A DNA stretch of 64,000 bases from Ostrinia nubilalis (taxonomy: Eukaryota; Arthropoda; Insecta; Lepidoptera; Crambidae). The notes below the pieces were generated by a model. It was not told the origin of the DNA. It saw only the letters and a list, made by a program, of their open reading frames with translations, and searched no databases. Below, piece after piece: positions 22,371 to 32,433 of the stretch (its first letter is position 1; every line of letters begins with the position of its first letter). The translations under genes and the position numbers were made by a program. The stretch spans positions 1,247,501 through 1,311,500 of the forward strand of contig NC_087093.1 of the NCBI RefSeq assembly GCF_963855985.1. Direction: 5' to 3'.

Positions 22371-23483
22371 CATCATCATAATTTCAGCCATAGGACTTCC
22401 ACTGCTGAACAAAGGCCTCCCCCAATGACATTCACAATGACCGGTTGGCACCGGCCTGTATCCAGCGCTTTACCTTTTTCTCGAAATTTGATCTTCCTAG
22501 CCGAATCGTTTTGTCAGAGGTAGACATACTTGTCAACAGTCAACAGTCTCGAGAATCGAGTTCTAACCGAAACATGGACGTTGGACATAAGCTTCGTTTT
22601 GTCCATTATCATCCGAAGGCCTACCTGTTGGGAGACTCGATTAAAGTCTTCGAGCATTGTGCCAAGGTCTTCAAGCGATTCTGCCATGACCACAATATCG
22701 TCAGCAAACCGCAGCTGAGTGATGTATTTGCCATTAATAGGTATTTATGCCGAATCCTTTCCATTCAAGGAGCTTGAAAGCGTCTTCCAATTCAGCAGTC
22801 AACGGTTACGGAGATATAACATCTCCCTACCTCACGCCTCGCCGCAGAGGAATCACCCTTGTGCTTTGCTCCTGTACTCGGATCGACATGGTAGCGTTTC
22901 TGTACAGGCACTTCAGCACTTCGATATACCAATAGTCGGAAAGACTGCAGCACTGCTTAAGTTTCGATCGAATCAAAGGCCTTCTCATAGTCCAAGAAGA
23001 GCACCACCACGCTTCTATTCCATGCCTCTGGCGTTGTTCCCTGAAGTAAGACGGAGTTAAAGAGTCTCTAAACGAGTTTCGGTGTTCCACCTGCGTTCAA
23101 AAGCTCCGAAGTTATGCCGTCATCACCTTGTTGGAGCCTTGTTGTTCTTTAGCTGTTTGAGAGCCTTCCTAATCTCGTATAGGCTGATATACGGGCACAG
23201 AATAAGTAATAGTACAGGTACAGAAGGATTACTCCGCAAGACGATTTAAATAAATGCGAGTCTTGCTACGACGCGATACAGTGGAATTCAGCTCGCACAG
23301 CACTACGTACCTACAATTTTATTCACCTACAAGTTTTGTCTCTTTCTATCGCGTGCCTCTGAACTCTTCTTACGCTGATAGGGTTGCTGTCTAGTAGTGT
23401 CTAGTAAAAAAATAATTAATCTACTTATTTGTTATGAGGTACGTATGTAGGTAAGTACGCATTCATTATGGAAAACCTTGGGA

Positions 23484-23538
23484 GAGGCCTTTGCCCAGCA
23501 GTGGACGTCATTTATTTTGGCTGAAACGAACGAACGCA
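23484..23538 (+). repeat. RTE subfamily 2 tail scrap
   Basis: GAGAGGCCTTTGCCCAGCAG, then GGCTGAAACGAACGAACG: the C-terminal end and CGAA-type tail of RTE subfamily 2. Confidence 0.7.
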
Positions 23539-23613
23539 TTCTGAGCAGTAGTCATGGTAGGTTAGGTTCCTATACTATCCTAAGAATTATTGATTACCTA
23601 CATGGTCAACATA

Positions 23614-25158
23614 GTAAAGTAAAGTAAAGTAAAAATTTCTTTATTTGTTTAGACTAATAAATAGTTCTTACAAATCGTCATATGCTCTTAAGGAGCCTCT
23701 ACATGTCCCATAATCTTTTTACCCTACCAGCGCTTCGAGACCAACATTTGGCAAGTGCTGAGAAGAAGCGCCGCAACAAACTCAGTCACCACTGTCTGCC
23801 GGTTAATATAAATAAATAGAAATAGTAGTAGTAGGTACATTCGATTCAGGAGCAGTTCACTGAATTTACCATGCATTCTTGTATGGTGTATCATAAGAAT
23901 GGGTATACAAGATTGCGTGGTATATTAAACAAGGTAGTGACGTGCTAATATCTAGACTTACATATTAAGGTACTAAGGAAATGACTCGCATACATAAATT
24001 TGAATAACTTGGATTGACCAGTCCCCGAAAGCAGCGCCTGTTCACAGACATGACGAGTGAACCAGCCATCGCTTCACTCGACCATATTAGAGGGAATGTA
24101 ACGACCCGCCTCACTACGCCACCACCCCAGAGACATTTTAGTGAGAATGACAATGCCAAGTTATCTCTTAAAAAAAAAAAAACTAATAATAAAGCTAAGT
24201 AACAGTCCAGATTGAGAAGCATGACACTTTAACATTTGAGAAATTATTATTAGTTTATACAATATTACTTTTCATTTTAATTCTTTTTAGTGCGAGCATG
24301 AGAGGACCATAATCCTACTCCCAGGATGACTTATCATTAAGAAAATCTCGAGTTGTATAATAGGCTTTTTTAAGCATGTGATCTTTAACTATACCTTTAA
24401 ATTTATTATACGGTAGCTCTTTATATTTATCAGGGACTTTGTTATAAAAATGGATACCTTGTCCCATAAAAGTGGCAAACACTTTATTAAGTCTAAAAGC
24501 GGGTATAGCCAATTTATTTTTATTTCTAGTGTTAATTTGGTGAATATCACTTTTCTTTTTGAATTTGTTAATATTTTGTTGAATAAATAGAATACAGTTT
24601 AAGATGTATTGTGAAGCGGCCGTGAGAATGCCAATTTCTTTAAACAATTCTCTAAGGGACGCTCTTGCTTTCATTTTATACAAGTATCTTATCGCACGTT
24701 TTTGCAAAATAAATATTGTTTCAAAATCTGCAGCTTTGCCCCATAGCATGATTCCATATGACATTAGGCTATGAAAGTAGCTAAAGTAGACTAAGCGAGC
24801 TGTTGAAACATCGGTTAATGACCGTATCCTTTTTATTGCAAAAGCCGCTGAGCTGAGCTTTCCCGCCAGAGTTTCTATATGGGGGCCCCACTGGAGTTTT
24901 GAATCCAGGGTAATTCCCAGAAATACAGTAGAGTCTACCAGATCGATTGCATTATTATTAAGTTCTATTTGGGTACTAACTGTTTTTACGTTAGGCAAAG
25001 AGAATTTTATACATTTTGTTTTCTTTGCATTGAGTTGTAAATTATTTGTAGTGAACCAACTTAAAACTCTTGTTAGTGCATTATTTACATCGTCAAAGTT
25101 ATTTTTACTTCTATCAATATTAAAAATCAAAGATGTGTCATCAGCAAATAAACCTTTC
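23614..25158 (-). mobile_element. Jockey/CR1-like LINE, 5'-truncated
   Basis: Begins inside the reverse-transcriptase domain at the FADD box and runs to a simple (ACTTT)n tail at 23614-23632. It has a long 3' untranslated region containing GTGACTGAGTTTGTTGCGGC on the minus strand. A scrap of the same 3' region is at 46060-46132. The 5' end lies within about 10 bases of the THAP exon donor site. A target duplication is not apparent. Confidence 0.75.
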
Positions 25159-25172
25159 TTACCTTTCAGCAT
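24315..25172 (-). pseudogene. C-terminal part of a LINE reverse transcriptase
   Basis: An open minus-strand frame of 285 codons; the first few codons come from the upstream THAP exon/intron region. GLFADDTSLIF (residues 7-17) is the reverse-transcriptase catalytic box. It is followed by NNLQLNAKKTKCIKF (43-58), VFLGITLDSKLQW (83-95), SLMSYGIMLWG (136-146) and ILQKRAIRYL, the usual thumb and C-terminal landmarks of Jockey/CR1-type enzymes. No RNase H follows. The endonuclease and fingers/palm start are missing through 5' truncation, so it cannot be active. The frame is otherwise intact over about 270 codons, so truncation seems recent. Confidence 0.85.
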
Positions 25173-25269
25173 CTTTGGGAAGCGAAAAAAAAGATAAATC
25201 CGGTAGATTTCTTTTCGAATTTAAACACCCGAACGCCGCACAATAATATTTCTTTCTCTTTATGTCCAT
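25163..25269 (-). pseudogene. THAP-domain first exon with splice donor
   Basis: From ATG at 25269 the minus strand encodes MDIKRKKYYCAAFGCLNSKR followed by NLPDLSFFSLPKDAER. The CxxxxC pair and the [F]-x-x-P-K-D-x-E-R block are the start of a C2CH THAP zinc finger, a DNA-binding domain used by P-element transposases and by many host proteins. The exon ends AAAG then GTAAG, a strong donor site. The second Cys/His pair would be in a later exon that I cannot find: the LINE follows at once. FSLPKD instead of the usual FxFPKD could reflect an extra T in a run of eight. Treated as a remnant. Confidence 0.6.
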
Positions 25270-25952
25270 TTTTAAATAATACTTCGATCATAGAATTAGT
25301 TACTACAACGCACGCCAGCGTCCTGACGGGCGCGCGCGTGACACTCGACTGATATAATACCCGCCGGCGGGGCGCTTCGCTGTAGGTAATTATCGGATGT
25401 ACCGCGCGGAGTGAGCCAGGCCTGATACGGGATGCCTTTGGTATAGTGTCGCGTTAACCTAGCTCTTGCGTCTGTCGCTGAGCTATTTACAGGTTGGGAG
25501 GTATAGTATAGCTGTCCATAGATCTTTTCGATCTCACCCAGAACCTCGGCTTTTGTTGACGTTACCGTCCGCCGTCTTCAGCATCGTCAGCTGACTTTGC
25601 TCGATAGAGTTGTCTCTTTCAAGTTATTTGGAACCTTGGTTTCGCTCTATCGCCTCTTTTATACTATGTATATCAAAGTAGCGAAAGAAACACAACTACG
25701 TAAAAATGAACAGAAAAGGTAGAAACAAGACAACTTAGTGTTCACAAATGCAGTCACTAACGCCCGATTCCCATATTCAATCCTTGTCCAAATCCGGATT
25801 ACAACTGTCAAATTGAATTCAGTTTTAGATTATATTTCCAAAATTTTCGATGCATTTACACTTTAATATTGTTTAAATAGTCTTATAAACAATATAAAAA
25901 TGTAAATCATCAAAAACCGCAGTTATTTTGGCCAAAAACATACAACAGAAAT

Positions 25953-26678
25953 ACACCAATGGAATGTAAATTGAATCTCAATGTAAATGAAAAGTGTGAT
26001 ACCAGCGTACCATATCAACAGCTGATAGGTAGTTTGATGTTTTTGTCAGTTATAAGTCGGCCTGATATATCATATTCAGTTAGTTACATGAGCCAATTTA
26101 ATAAATGTTATACCAGGGAACATTGGAATCATGCGAAAAGAATTTTGAGATATTTAAAGAAGACAAAACATTATGCTTTAAAATATGATTCAAAACTGAA
26201 CTCTGAAATAGTTGGTTATGTTGATGCAGATTGGGGTAGTGACATAATTAGCAGAAGGTCTTATACAGGTTACATTTTTGAATTGTCAGGAGCTGCAATA
26301 TCTTGGGAAAGCAGAAAACAAAAGGTTGTTGCACTCTCTAGTACAGAGGCAGAGTATATAGGAATATCAGAATGTTGTAAAGAAGCTATTTACTTACAAA
26401 ACTTGCAATGTGAAATTACTGATAATTTATACACTATTGTTCTGTACAATGATAACCAAAGTGCACAGAAATTATTATTGAATCCTGTTTTCCATAATAA
26501 ATCAAAGCACATAGATATAAGATATCATTTTTGTAAAGAAATAATTGCTCAAAAATTGGTAAATGTTCAGTACCTATGTACGGCTGATATGCCAGCTGAT
26601 TTGCTTACCAAAAGCTTACCTTCAGTTAAGCATCAAGCTTTTGTAAATGCTATTGGTTTAACTAAAAATAGATTCTAG
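25953..26678 (+). CDS. Copia pol 3' part: RNase H
   Basis: Resumes at TPMECKLN (ATG at 25959) and runs to a stop at 26678, 22 bases before the 3' LTR. Residues from that ATG: QLIGSLMFLSVISRPDISYS (21-40) at the reverse-transcriptase/RNase H connection; RNase H acidic residues in YVDADWGSD (D89/D91), SSTEAEYIG (E130/E132) and NDNQSAQ (D165); NKSKHIDIRYHF further on. This enzyme removes the RNA strand during reverse transcription. It is in the same register as the 5' part once the inserted block is ignored. The frame is intact, but it has no start of its own in the intact polyprotein. Confidence 0.92.
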   Translation, partial: TPMECKLNLNVNEKCDTSVPYQQLIGSLMFLSVISRPDISYSVSYMSQFNKCYTREHWNHAKRILRYLKKTKHYALKYDSKLNSEIVGYVDADWGSDIISRRSYTGYIFELSGAAISWESRKQKVVALSSTEAEYIGISECCKEAIYLQNLQCEITDNLYTIVLYNDNQSAQKLLLNPVFHNKSKHIDIRYHFCKEIIAQKLVNVQYLCTADMPADLLTKSLPSVKHQAFVNAIGLTKNRF

Positions 26679-26692
26679 TGTTATTTTTATAT

Positions 26693-26700
26693 AGTGGGGG
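26693..26700 (+). promoter_or_regulatory. Copia polypurine tract
   Basis: AGTGGGGG abuts the 3' LTR, where plus-strand DNA synthesis is primed. Confidence 0.85.
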
Positions 26701-26845
26701 TGTTAGTTTAATATAAAAATAATATCAAATGTACAGCTGGCGCCACCTAGTGACTATGTTATAAGTTAGGGTTATTGAAAATAAAACTCAACTTGGTCTG
26801 TGGTCAATTCATTCCAAGTCAAACCGTTATCACGTTGTTTTAATA
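26701..26845 (+). repeat. Copia 3' LTR
   Basis: Identical to the 5' LTR at every base read; followed by the target duplication CGGTC. Confidence 0.95.
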
Positions 26846-26896
26846 CGGTCGACAGTCCGATTAGACTATCGCCCGGCAAAAAGTCTGTGGTCTGCG
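26846..26896. repeat. Right half of the MITE family C remnant
   Basis: GACTATCGCCCGGCAAAAAG, then TCTGTGGTCTGCG, resembles the family C right end (ACTATCGGCCAGCTAAAAGT, then CGGTGGTCTGCGCC at 32380-32413). Copia therefore landed in an old family C copy. Confidence 0.6.
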
Positions 26897-27020
26897 GGGA
26901 GGTTAAATTAAAGAAAGAAAGAAATAAACATTTATTACGATGAACATCACTTAGTTAAGGACAGAGAACGTATACGAAAAAAAGACAGAAATATCACATA
27001 AATGATGGACTTTCCATTCA

Positions 27021-27137
27021 TAACTTCGAACTCCTCTTAAGATATCTATAATATTTTTATTAATTTCGTTGCGGGTCCAAAGACAGTTTAACTTTACCCT
27101 GGGAAAAACGTGACAAGGAGTAGATCCTGGCTACACG
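27021..27137. repeat. Repeat shared with 49977-50105
   Basis: Both carry CTTCGAACTCCTC, ATTAATTTCGTTGCGGGTCC and a GTAGATC..TGG.TACAC block. In the 50-kb copy the minus strand could encode LDGQPVKVKFVPGNVKLTLD before a stop, so this may be the 3' coding end of an unrecognised element. Confidence 0.6.
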
Positions 27138-27493
27138 AACGCGAAAGAGAGGTAGAATAATCCTGTATGTACAAACAATGTTTTCTTGAATTCAGGGTAA
27201 GCCTCAAAACAATGTTCATCACTGGTGTTGAAAGATAACCTAAAAAGTTCAAAACTTTTTTGTTGCCTTGAAAGTTTCAAGCCCACATTATAAATGTCAC
27301 GAAATTATAAATTTAATTTTGTTAATTTTATAAAAATCCATTGCATTTCTCTAGGATTTAAGTCGAAAATCCTAAATGCTATGTCAGTAATGAAATAAAA
27401 TCTTGAGGTAGGAGGAACGAGGTGTTCGCTTTAATTTATTCATCTTAGCGCTTAGCTCAGCTTAGAATAATATAATTTCGCTTTAGTGCCTAA

Positions 27494-27878
27494 GGCCCGG
27501 TTTCCACCAAGACGGAGAGCGAGCGGTGCGGAGCGGAGCAGAGAAGTTTTTTGAATAACCAATCAGATTCCATTATTTGCACATCTCTGCTCCGCTTCGG
27601 TGGAAATGGATCGAGCGGAGAAGACTAAGTGTCGGGTGCACTTGTTTTCTATAGAATTTGACAGCGGTGGAGGCGCGGCGCGATGCGGAGAAGAGCGGAG
27701 CGGCGCGGAGATGTGCGGAGCGGTGCGGGTTTCATAAATAGCAATAGACGGACAGCTGCGCACAGCTCACACATCTCTTGTCTCCGCACCGCTCCACTCT
27801 TCTCCGCTCCGCTTTGGTGTAAATAGCCTGCCAGCTTCGCCGCACATCTCTCGTCTCCGCACCGCTACGGTGCGTTTG
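27494..27878. mobile_element. GC-rich MITE with GCGGAGCGG-type repeats
   Basis: Left end GGCCCGGTTTCCACCAAGAC; right end GCTTTGGTGTAAATAGCC, an imperfect inverted repeat. The interior has inverted clusters of GCGGAGCGG and CCGCTCCGC with ACATCTCTCGTCTCCGCACC. A partial second right end reaches 27878. No coding capacity supported. Confidence 0.65.
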
Positions 27879-28018
27879 GGTTTGGGTTTAAGACGGTCTT
27901 GTTCGGCTGAACGCCCCGGGTGATAAACTTAGGTCTTGAGGAGTATGACATACCTAAGCTATGGGAGGTATTTGGACCATTTGGAGAACATAGCTGTGCT
28001 AGCAAAGGTATGCCTATG

Positions 28019-28085
28019 CCAAAGTTAAAACCACCCGATTCAAACGAAACGCATTTTCGTTTGAATCGGGTGTTTTTAACTTTGG
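28019..28085. repeat. 31-bp-arm hairpin
   Basis: 28019-28049 pairs with 28055-28085 with a single mismatch and a 5-base loop. The arms contain CACCCGATTCAAACGAAA. No surrounding terminal repeat identified. Confidence 0.93.
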
Positions 28086-30181
28086 GCTCGTCTTATTTAA
28101 AAACATTTATTTTGGTGGTACCTACCTTTGTAGGTGCCTTCTCCATTGATCTTCATCATCATCATCACATTCATCACTCATTTCAACTCCATACAAGGTG
28201 GCTCCGCCCGGACCACCTCTAAACCTTTTTAGTAATTGATTGTTAATTTTAATTAAAGTCAGTAAATAAATAAAATGTCTCTAAAAACAGTCGAATTATT
28301 TTTGAGGCTCTTCGTTAACATCTCAGTGTCTTCTTTAATTATTTAGAAAGTATCCATTTGCATATTTTTTTTTCTTTAAAAATGTTTTTAATAGGTAAGT
28401 ATTTTATGGCCGTCCTAATATAAATTCAGTCTACTCACATTCAATCAATCTTAAGAAATTACTCCAAAACGTCGATATGCAATTATAAAACTTTACAGCA
28501 TCGAGCTGAAAACAATAAATAACTCCATCAAATCCGCACAGTAATTTGACAGTAAGACTTTACAGCCCGTTTTACGCCGGACGTTAAATGAGACGTAAAC
28601 GGACGGAATTGACAGTAAAAGCTATTTAATTTCGACCGAGATACGGACAGCTGGTAATAGACTTCGATTTCAAGATGGCGGTTTATTTTTCAAGAATTTC
28701 ATATTTGCGCAAACAGAAAGCAGGTGCGACGACGAGATAAATAATATTCAAAAACAGTAACGGTTAACCCAAAGCCAAACAAAAATTTTCAAATTCTTGA
28801 CATATTATGTACCTACGCTAATATTATAATGACATATTATAACATGAAGAGTTTGTTTATTTATTTGTTGGAACGCTAACTCTAATGTCATTCTCAGGAA
28901 CTACTGGTTAGATTTAAAAAAATCTTTTTGTGCTGTGCAAAATCATTGAGATCGAGCTTTGCTTCGTCTTATCAACTTGCATGTTAATATTTGCTCCATC
29001 AAATTACTTAAACACATGAAATTGTTTTAGCATTTCAGTACCTCTTCCGCCGTTCCTTTCATCTCCGAAATAACTTAGTTCTCGAGTCAAAGAGCTCTTA
29101 GCATCTCTCTCCTAATTAACTAGATGCAATTCTGGAAAATGCTCTTATCAATGTATATTACTTATATTTACCTAGGTAAAATATAAGTATTGCACAAAAC
29201 ATAAAAAAGATAGACAAATCCTTATGTTTTCGTTGATTTTATTTACATTCTATAGTCATTAAGCCATTTAGTTCCAAACTAAGTAAAATCTTGTATCTCG
29301 CATATAACCTACTACCTACTAGTATAGTTTGGGTTTGATTTACAAAGATACAGAAAAAGTTAAAAGTATAATTTTTTGCATTGTTTGGGATTCGTAGGAG
29401 ATAATTTCTTAACTTCTCTCGATTTATCTCAATATTGATTCATTGTCAAAATCGTCATTATTATCTGAACACATTTATTTATTCTAAACTTATATGCACG
29501 AAGTCACTAACACTACATAAGGCGAACTTAATGCCATTCGGTATTCTCCTCCAGTAATCACATCGATGTCCACTATGCAATACGGCATAATATGACATTG
29601 GCCGGACTGACAATGGCAGCGTGTGTCCTTTGGTTCCCGGACTAATTAGGTCGGCCGTCCATCGGGCAGATTCGCCTTTCATTGCAAATCGACCATTGCT
29701 TTAGTTCTTAGATAATATGCCTTTCTAGTTTTTAGCTTGTTAATCCATTGTTAATGTTTTTCCAGTAGAACTTTTTGGTTACGTATTTTTGTTTAAATTC
29801 AATGCTGGATTTTTTGGACGAATAATTAATGTTCTTTATTTCTCTTCTGTTACAGGTACTTAATTTTATTTGGCACTGCAGAAAGACAGAACAGTAAGCT
29901 AATTCATTATACTAGGTAGACATAAGTAGTTTACTACCAATACATTAAATAAATAAAAAACTAAATTAAATTAGTCAATCATGTTTCCACGTCAAAACGC
30001 ACATTACTATATTTTTGTCATTAAACATACCTAATTAAGACTGTGCTATCTTGTAAGTCCAACTAATTAATGGCATCAAATGTAGAATCCACGTTAAGTT
30101 TAGTTCTCGTGTTTGACTAATTTCTCCGAACTAAAGTATCTCGTCTGAACGAGCTTCTGTGAAGACGCATATGGAAATAAG
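28086..30181. other. Unassigned AT-rich sequence
   Basis: Nothing recognised. Confidence 0.5.
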
Positions 30182-30290
30182 TCTGGGTTGCATCATCTTA
30201 CTTTAACCTTAATAAACGTCAAAAGTCTGTCAAACTCCATACAAAAAAAAACACGTAGTCACGGCTAAAAAAGGCGGTGCTACTCAGTCT
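30182..30290. mobile_element. MITE family A, diverged copy
   Basis: CTGGGTTGCATCATCTTACT at the left and GGCGGTGCTACTCAGTCT at the right, with CAAACTCCATACAAAAA in the middle as in other family A copies. Confidence 0.75.
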
Positions 30291-32253
30291 GTAGTAATTT
30301 CTACTTCTTAGCTTTTAAAAGCAATGTCAAGTAATTGTTATGTATTTATAATGCAAAATCCATCAATTTATCAACCAGAGTTTCTATTATTACCACAGCT
30401 ACCTAAGTACCACTACTTAGTTATAATTTAACAGGTGAACAAAAAACAGAAGTCCTTTGTTTATTTTCACGAAACTATTTCTATTTCGAGTGGCGCCGTC
30501 CTTTAAATATTTAAAACTCGTAGGCCAGACTACATTGGCTTCGTTATTTAATTAAAAGCAAAGTATCTAATTATGCGACTGCCATTACGAACGTTAGTGG
30601 CGTTTACATTTAACGGACTCTATCTATAAAGAAACATAGAAGAATGTTATTTATATAACTTTTAATAAAATTAAGACGTGATGGATTTATTAGCAAAGTT
30701 TACTTGAACGAAAAAAAGTTGCTCCACAAATATAGGAAGGAAATGGCAGGAATTCTGAGGTTCTAAGGTTTAATTCAAGATTAATTATTACAGTTACCTA
30801 ACACCCAATTACCTAACGATAAAAACTATTGACAAATATCACCGATGTCATAAGCTCTACTTAAAATTATACTTTTTGTCTAAACCAATCAGGTCATAAT
30901 ATCAGTTTGGGTAAAAAGTAGAAAATCAATATCAAAACTATACTAGAAATTAATTTATTTTTCGTTCACATGCTACTTTAACGAAAAAGGACTCTCAATG
31001 ACTTTATAAAAGGGTTTTTGAACAAAACTAAAATAGAATTATTATAGTAGGATAGTGTAAAGCCAAGCCCGTCTCTACTTCAGTTCGCGACTGCAAAAAA
31101 AACTAATTATTCCTCCATCTGAATGCGACTCCACATTCACGGACAAATTACACGGAGTCTAAAGGTGTGAATGTCATATTATTTGATAATTAAATCACCC
31201 CGAGTGGTTGCTTTATTTATATCAAATTCAAAAGACTTCTTCCATAGACTTTTTCCATTTTGGAAAGAATTAAAACTGGAGTTCACTGCAGATTACAATC
31301 ATTACTTCTGTCAATCTATTCAAACTCAAAACTCTAGTTTTCCCAAATACTGTTTTTTTCTATCTAGTACACAACATTTTGCTGTTACCTAATTTTTTAT
31401 TCTATTATGAATTAAAAACATAGCATCCAAAGGAGTCCATTCATTTAGAACTTTAAAACCCTAAATCACCAATGTAAAGTGGAATGTACTTCGTCTGAGA
31501 GCATAGTTAGCAAATTAACTTCAACTTAGTTAATAAATGTACAAGAGAATACCATTATGCTAGAAATAATGGACGAAAATAATTTTAACTTAAAATTAAT
31601 TAAAACAAACAAAACTAGCTCGAGTGTTTTAATATTATTTGCTAATTACTTAAATTATTAAAATACATTAATTTGTTCAGGTGAAACTTGAACTACCATT
31701 TGTTTGCCAGGCGATTACTCTTACCTACCACTAAACGTTGTGTACATTTATATTACTAAAAGCGTCAAAAGCTACTGTGGAAAATTATTTTAGCAAGTTT
31801 ATTTTTATTCAGTCTTCCATTCTTATTCATTCATAGATGCGCTACGATGAAAATATACGAGGCTTTTTACCCACAGTTACCTACTTGCGCGTACTTCGAA
31901 AAATTTTTTGGTGAGGATGAGCCATCGAGTTGTACTATTACGATTCAGAAATCGATCCTGAAATAAACCTGCCTCCTGAATGAAACGCAGCGTATCGCAT
32001 GTCTTGTCTGGCTACAGCCTTATACATCACTTTTCTACGTCCATAAAACAATCAACCTTTCCCAGATATTCAGTTAGCATATTAAAATTCCTTTGAACCG
32101 AGAAACTACGTTTGAAATTTTCAAGGTAAATTGCACGGAAACAATTATCTAACTACTGTGAGGCCTTTGAGTGTATTAAATAAATAATTTCGGGGCCTGA
32201 GGCTCGCCCGCCGACCTGCTTCCTTTCAGGACCCCTACTAATGTAAAAAGGAC
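30291..32253. other. Unassigned AT-rich sequence
   Basis: Nothing recognised. Confidence 0.5.
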
Positions 32254-32422
32254 TAAGCCAAGGCGCAGACCATCGACTTTTAGTTGGCCGATAGTTGGAC
32301 TCGATTCTAATTTGTATGAAGAATCGGCCGATACCAAATCGGTGTAATGTGTTCCATATACTGATTAACAGCCCGACCCAACTATCGGCCAGCTAAAAGT
32401 CGGTGGTCTGCGCCTAGGCTTA
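32254..32422. mobile_element. MITE family C, copy 1
   Basis: About 45 bp of inverted terminal repeat: TAAGCCAAGGCGCAGACC at the left against GGTCTGCGCCTAGGCTTA at the right, continuing through ACTTTTAGTTGGCCGATAGT. The second copy at 41867-42043 has the same core (TTAGTTGGCCGATAGTTG, GTATGAAGAATCGGCC). Non-coding. Confidence 0.9.
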
Positions 32423-32433
32423 CAATTCCACAA

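Larger units (their letters stand above)
23196..25424 (-). mobile_element. THAP-encoding DNA-transposon-like element inserted in the RTE
   Basis: The RTE reading is interrupted exactly here. ATACGGG occurs on both sides (23189-23195 and 25425-25431), with the adjoining bases nearly repeated too, consistent with a duplication of about 8 bp. Inside, on the minus strand, a GC-rich leader (25424-25270) precedes an ATG-started THAP zinc-finger exon. P-element-like transposases begin with a THAP domain and make 8-bp duplications, so a P-like element is a reasonable inference. No convincing terminal inverted repeat was found, and most of the interior is a LINE. Confidence 0.5.
22371..25700 (-). pseudogene. 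RTE-type LINE reverse transcriptase remnant, split by a later insertion
   Basis: Two minus-strand parts belong together. Part one (about 25690-25432) encodes SQLTMLKTADGNV, EIEKIYGQLYYTSQPV and DARARLTRHYT. Part two (23188-22371) encodes YEIRKALKQLKNNKAP, then RFADDIVVMAESLEDLGTML (catalytic ADD near 22700), KTKLMSN, and, after an internal deletion, the C-terminal tail and an ATGATGATGATG-type 3' end. These are the hallmarks of RTE reverse transcriptase. Several frameshifts, a stop within the NNKAP region and the loss of a few hundred bases before the C-terminus make it non-functional. The break between the parts is filled by 23196-25424. Confidence 0.85.
21843..25952. mobile_element. Composite block inserted in copia pol
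   Basis: Copia coding sequence stops at CATCAAAT (ends 21842) and resumes at ACACCAATGG (25953). AAAT is present at both junctions, so a 4-bp duplication is possible. The block contains, from outside in, unassigned AT-rich flanks, a decayed minus-strand RTE, an element with a THAP first exon, and a truncated LINE. No terminal inverted repeat is evident at the outer edges, so the carrier is unknown. Confidence 0.7.
18388..26845 (+). mobile_element. Ty1/copia LTR retrotransposon, recent, with a 4.1-kb internal insertion
   Basis: The two LTRs (18388-18532, 26701-26845) are identical over 145 bp and flanked by the 5-bp duplication CGGTC (18383-18387, 26846-26850). A copia-type primer site follows the 5' LTR and a GTGGGGG polypurine tract precedes the 3' LTR. 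The gag-pol frame is in the order gag, protease, integrase, reverse transcriptase, RNase H, which defines Ty1/copia. Pol is broken once, between the reverse transcriptase and RNase H, by a block at about 21843-25952. Without that block the element would be about 4.35 kb, a normal copia size. LTR identity indicates recent insertion. Confidence 0.95.

Noticed and set aside
22445..23090. Several plus-strand frames of 60-113 codons
   Set aside because: They are shadows of the minus-strand RTE reverse transcriptase.
27563..27763. Minus-strand frame rich in serine and proline
   Set aside because: Produced by the GCGGAGCGG-type repeats of a MITE.
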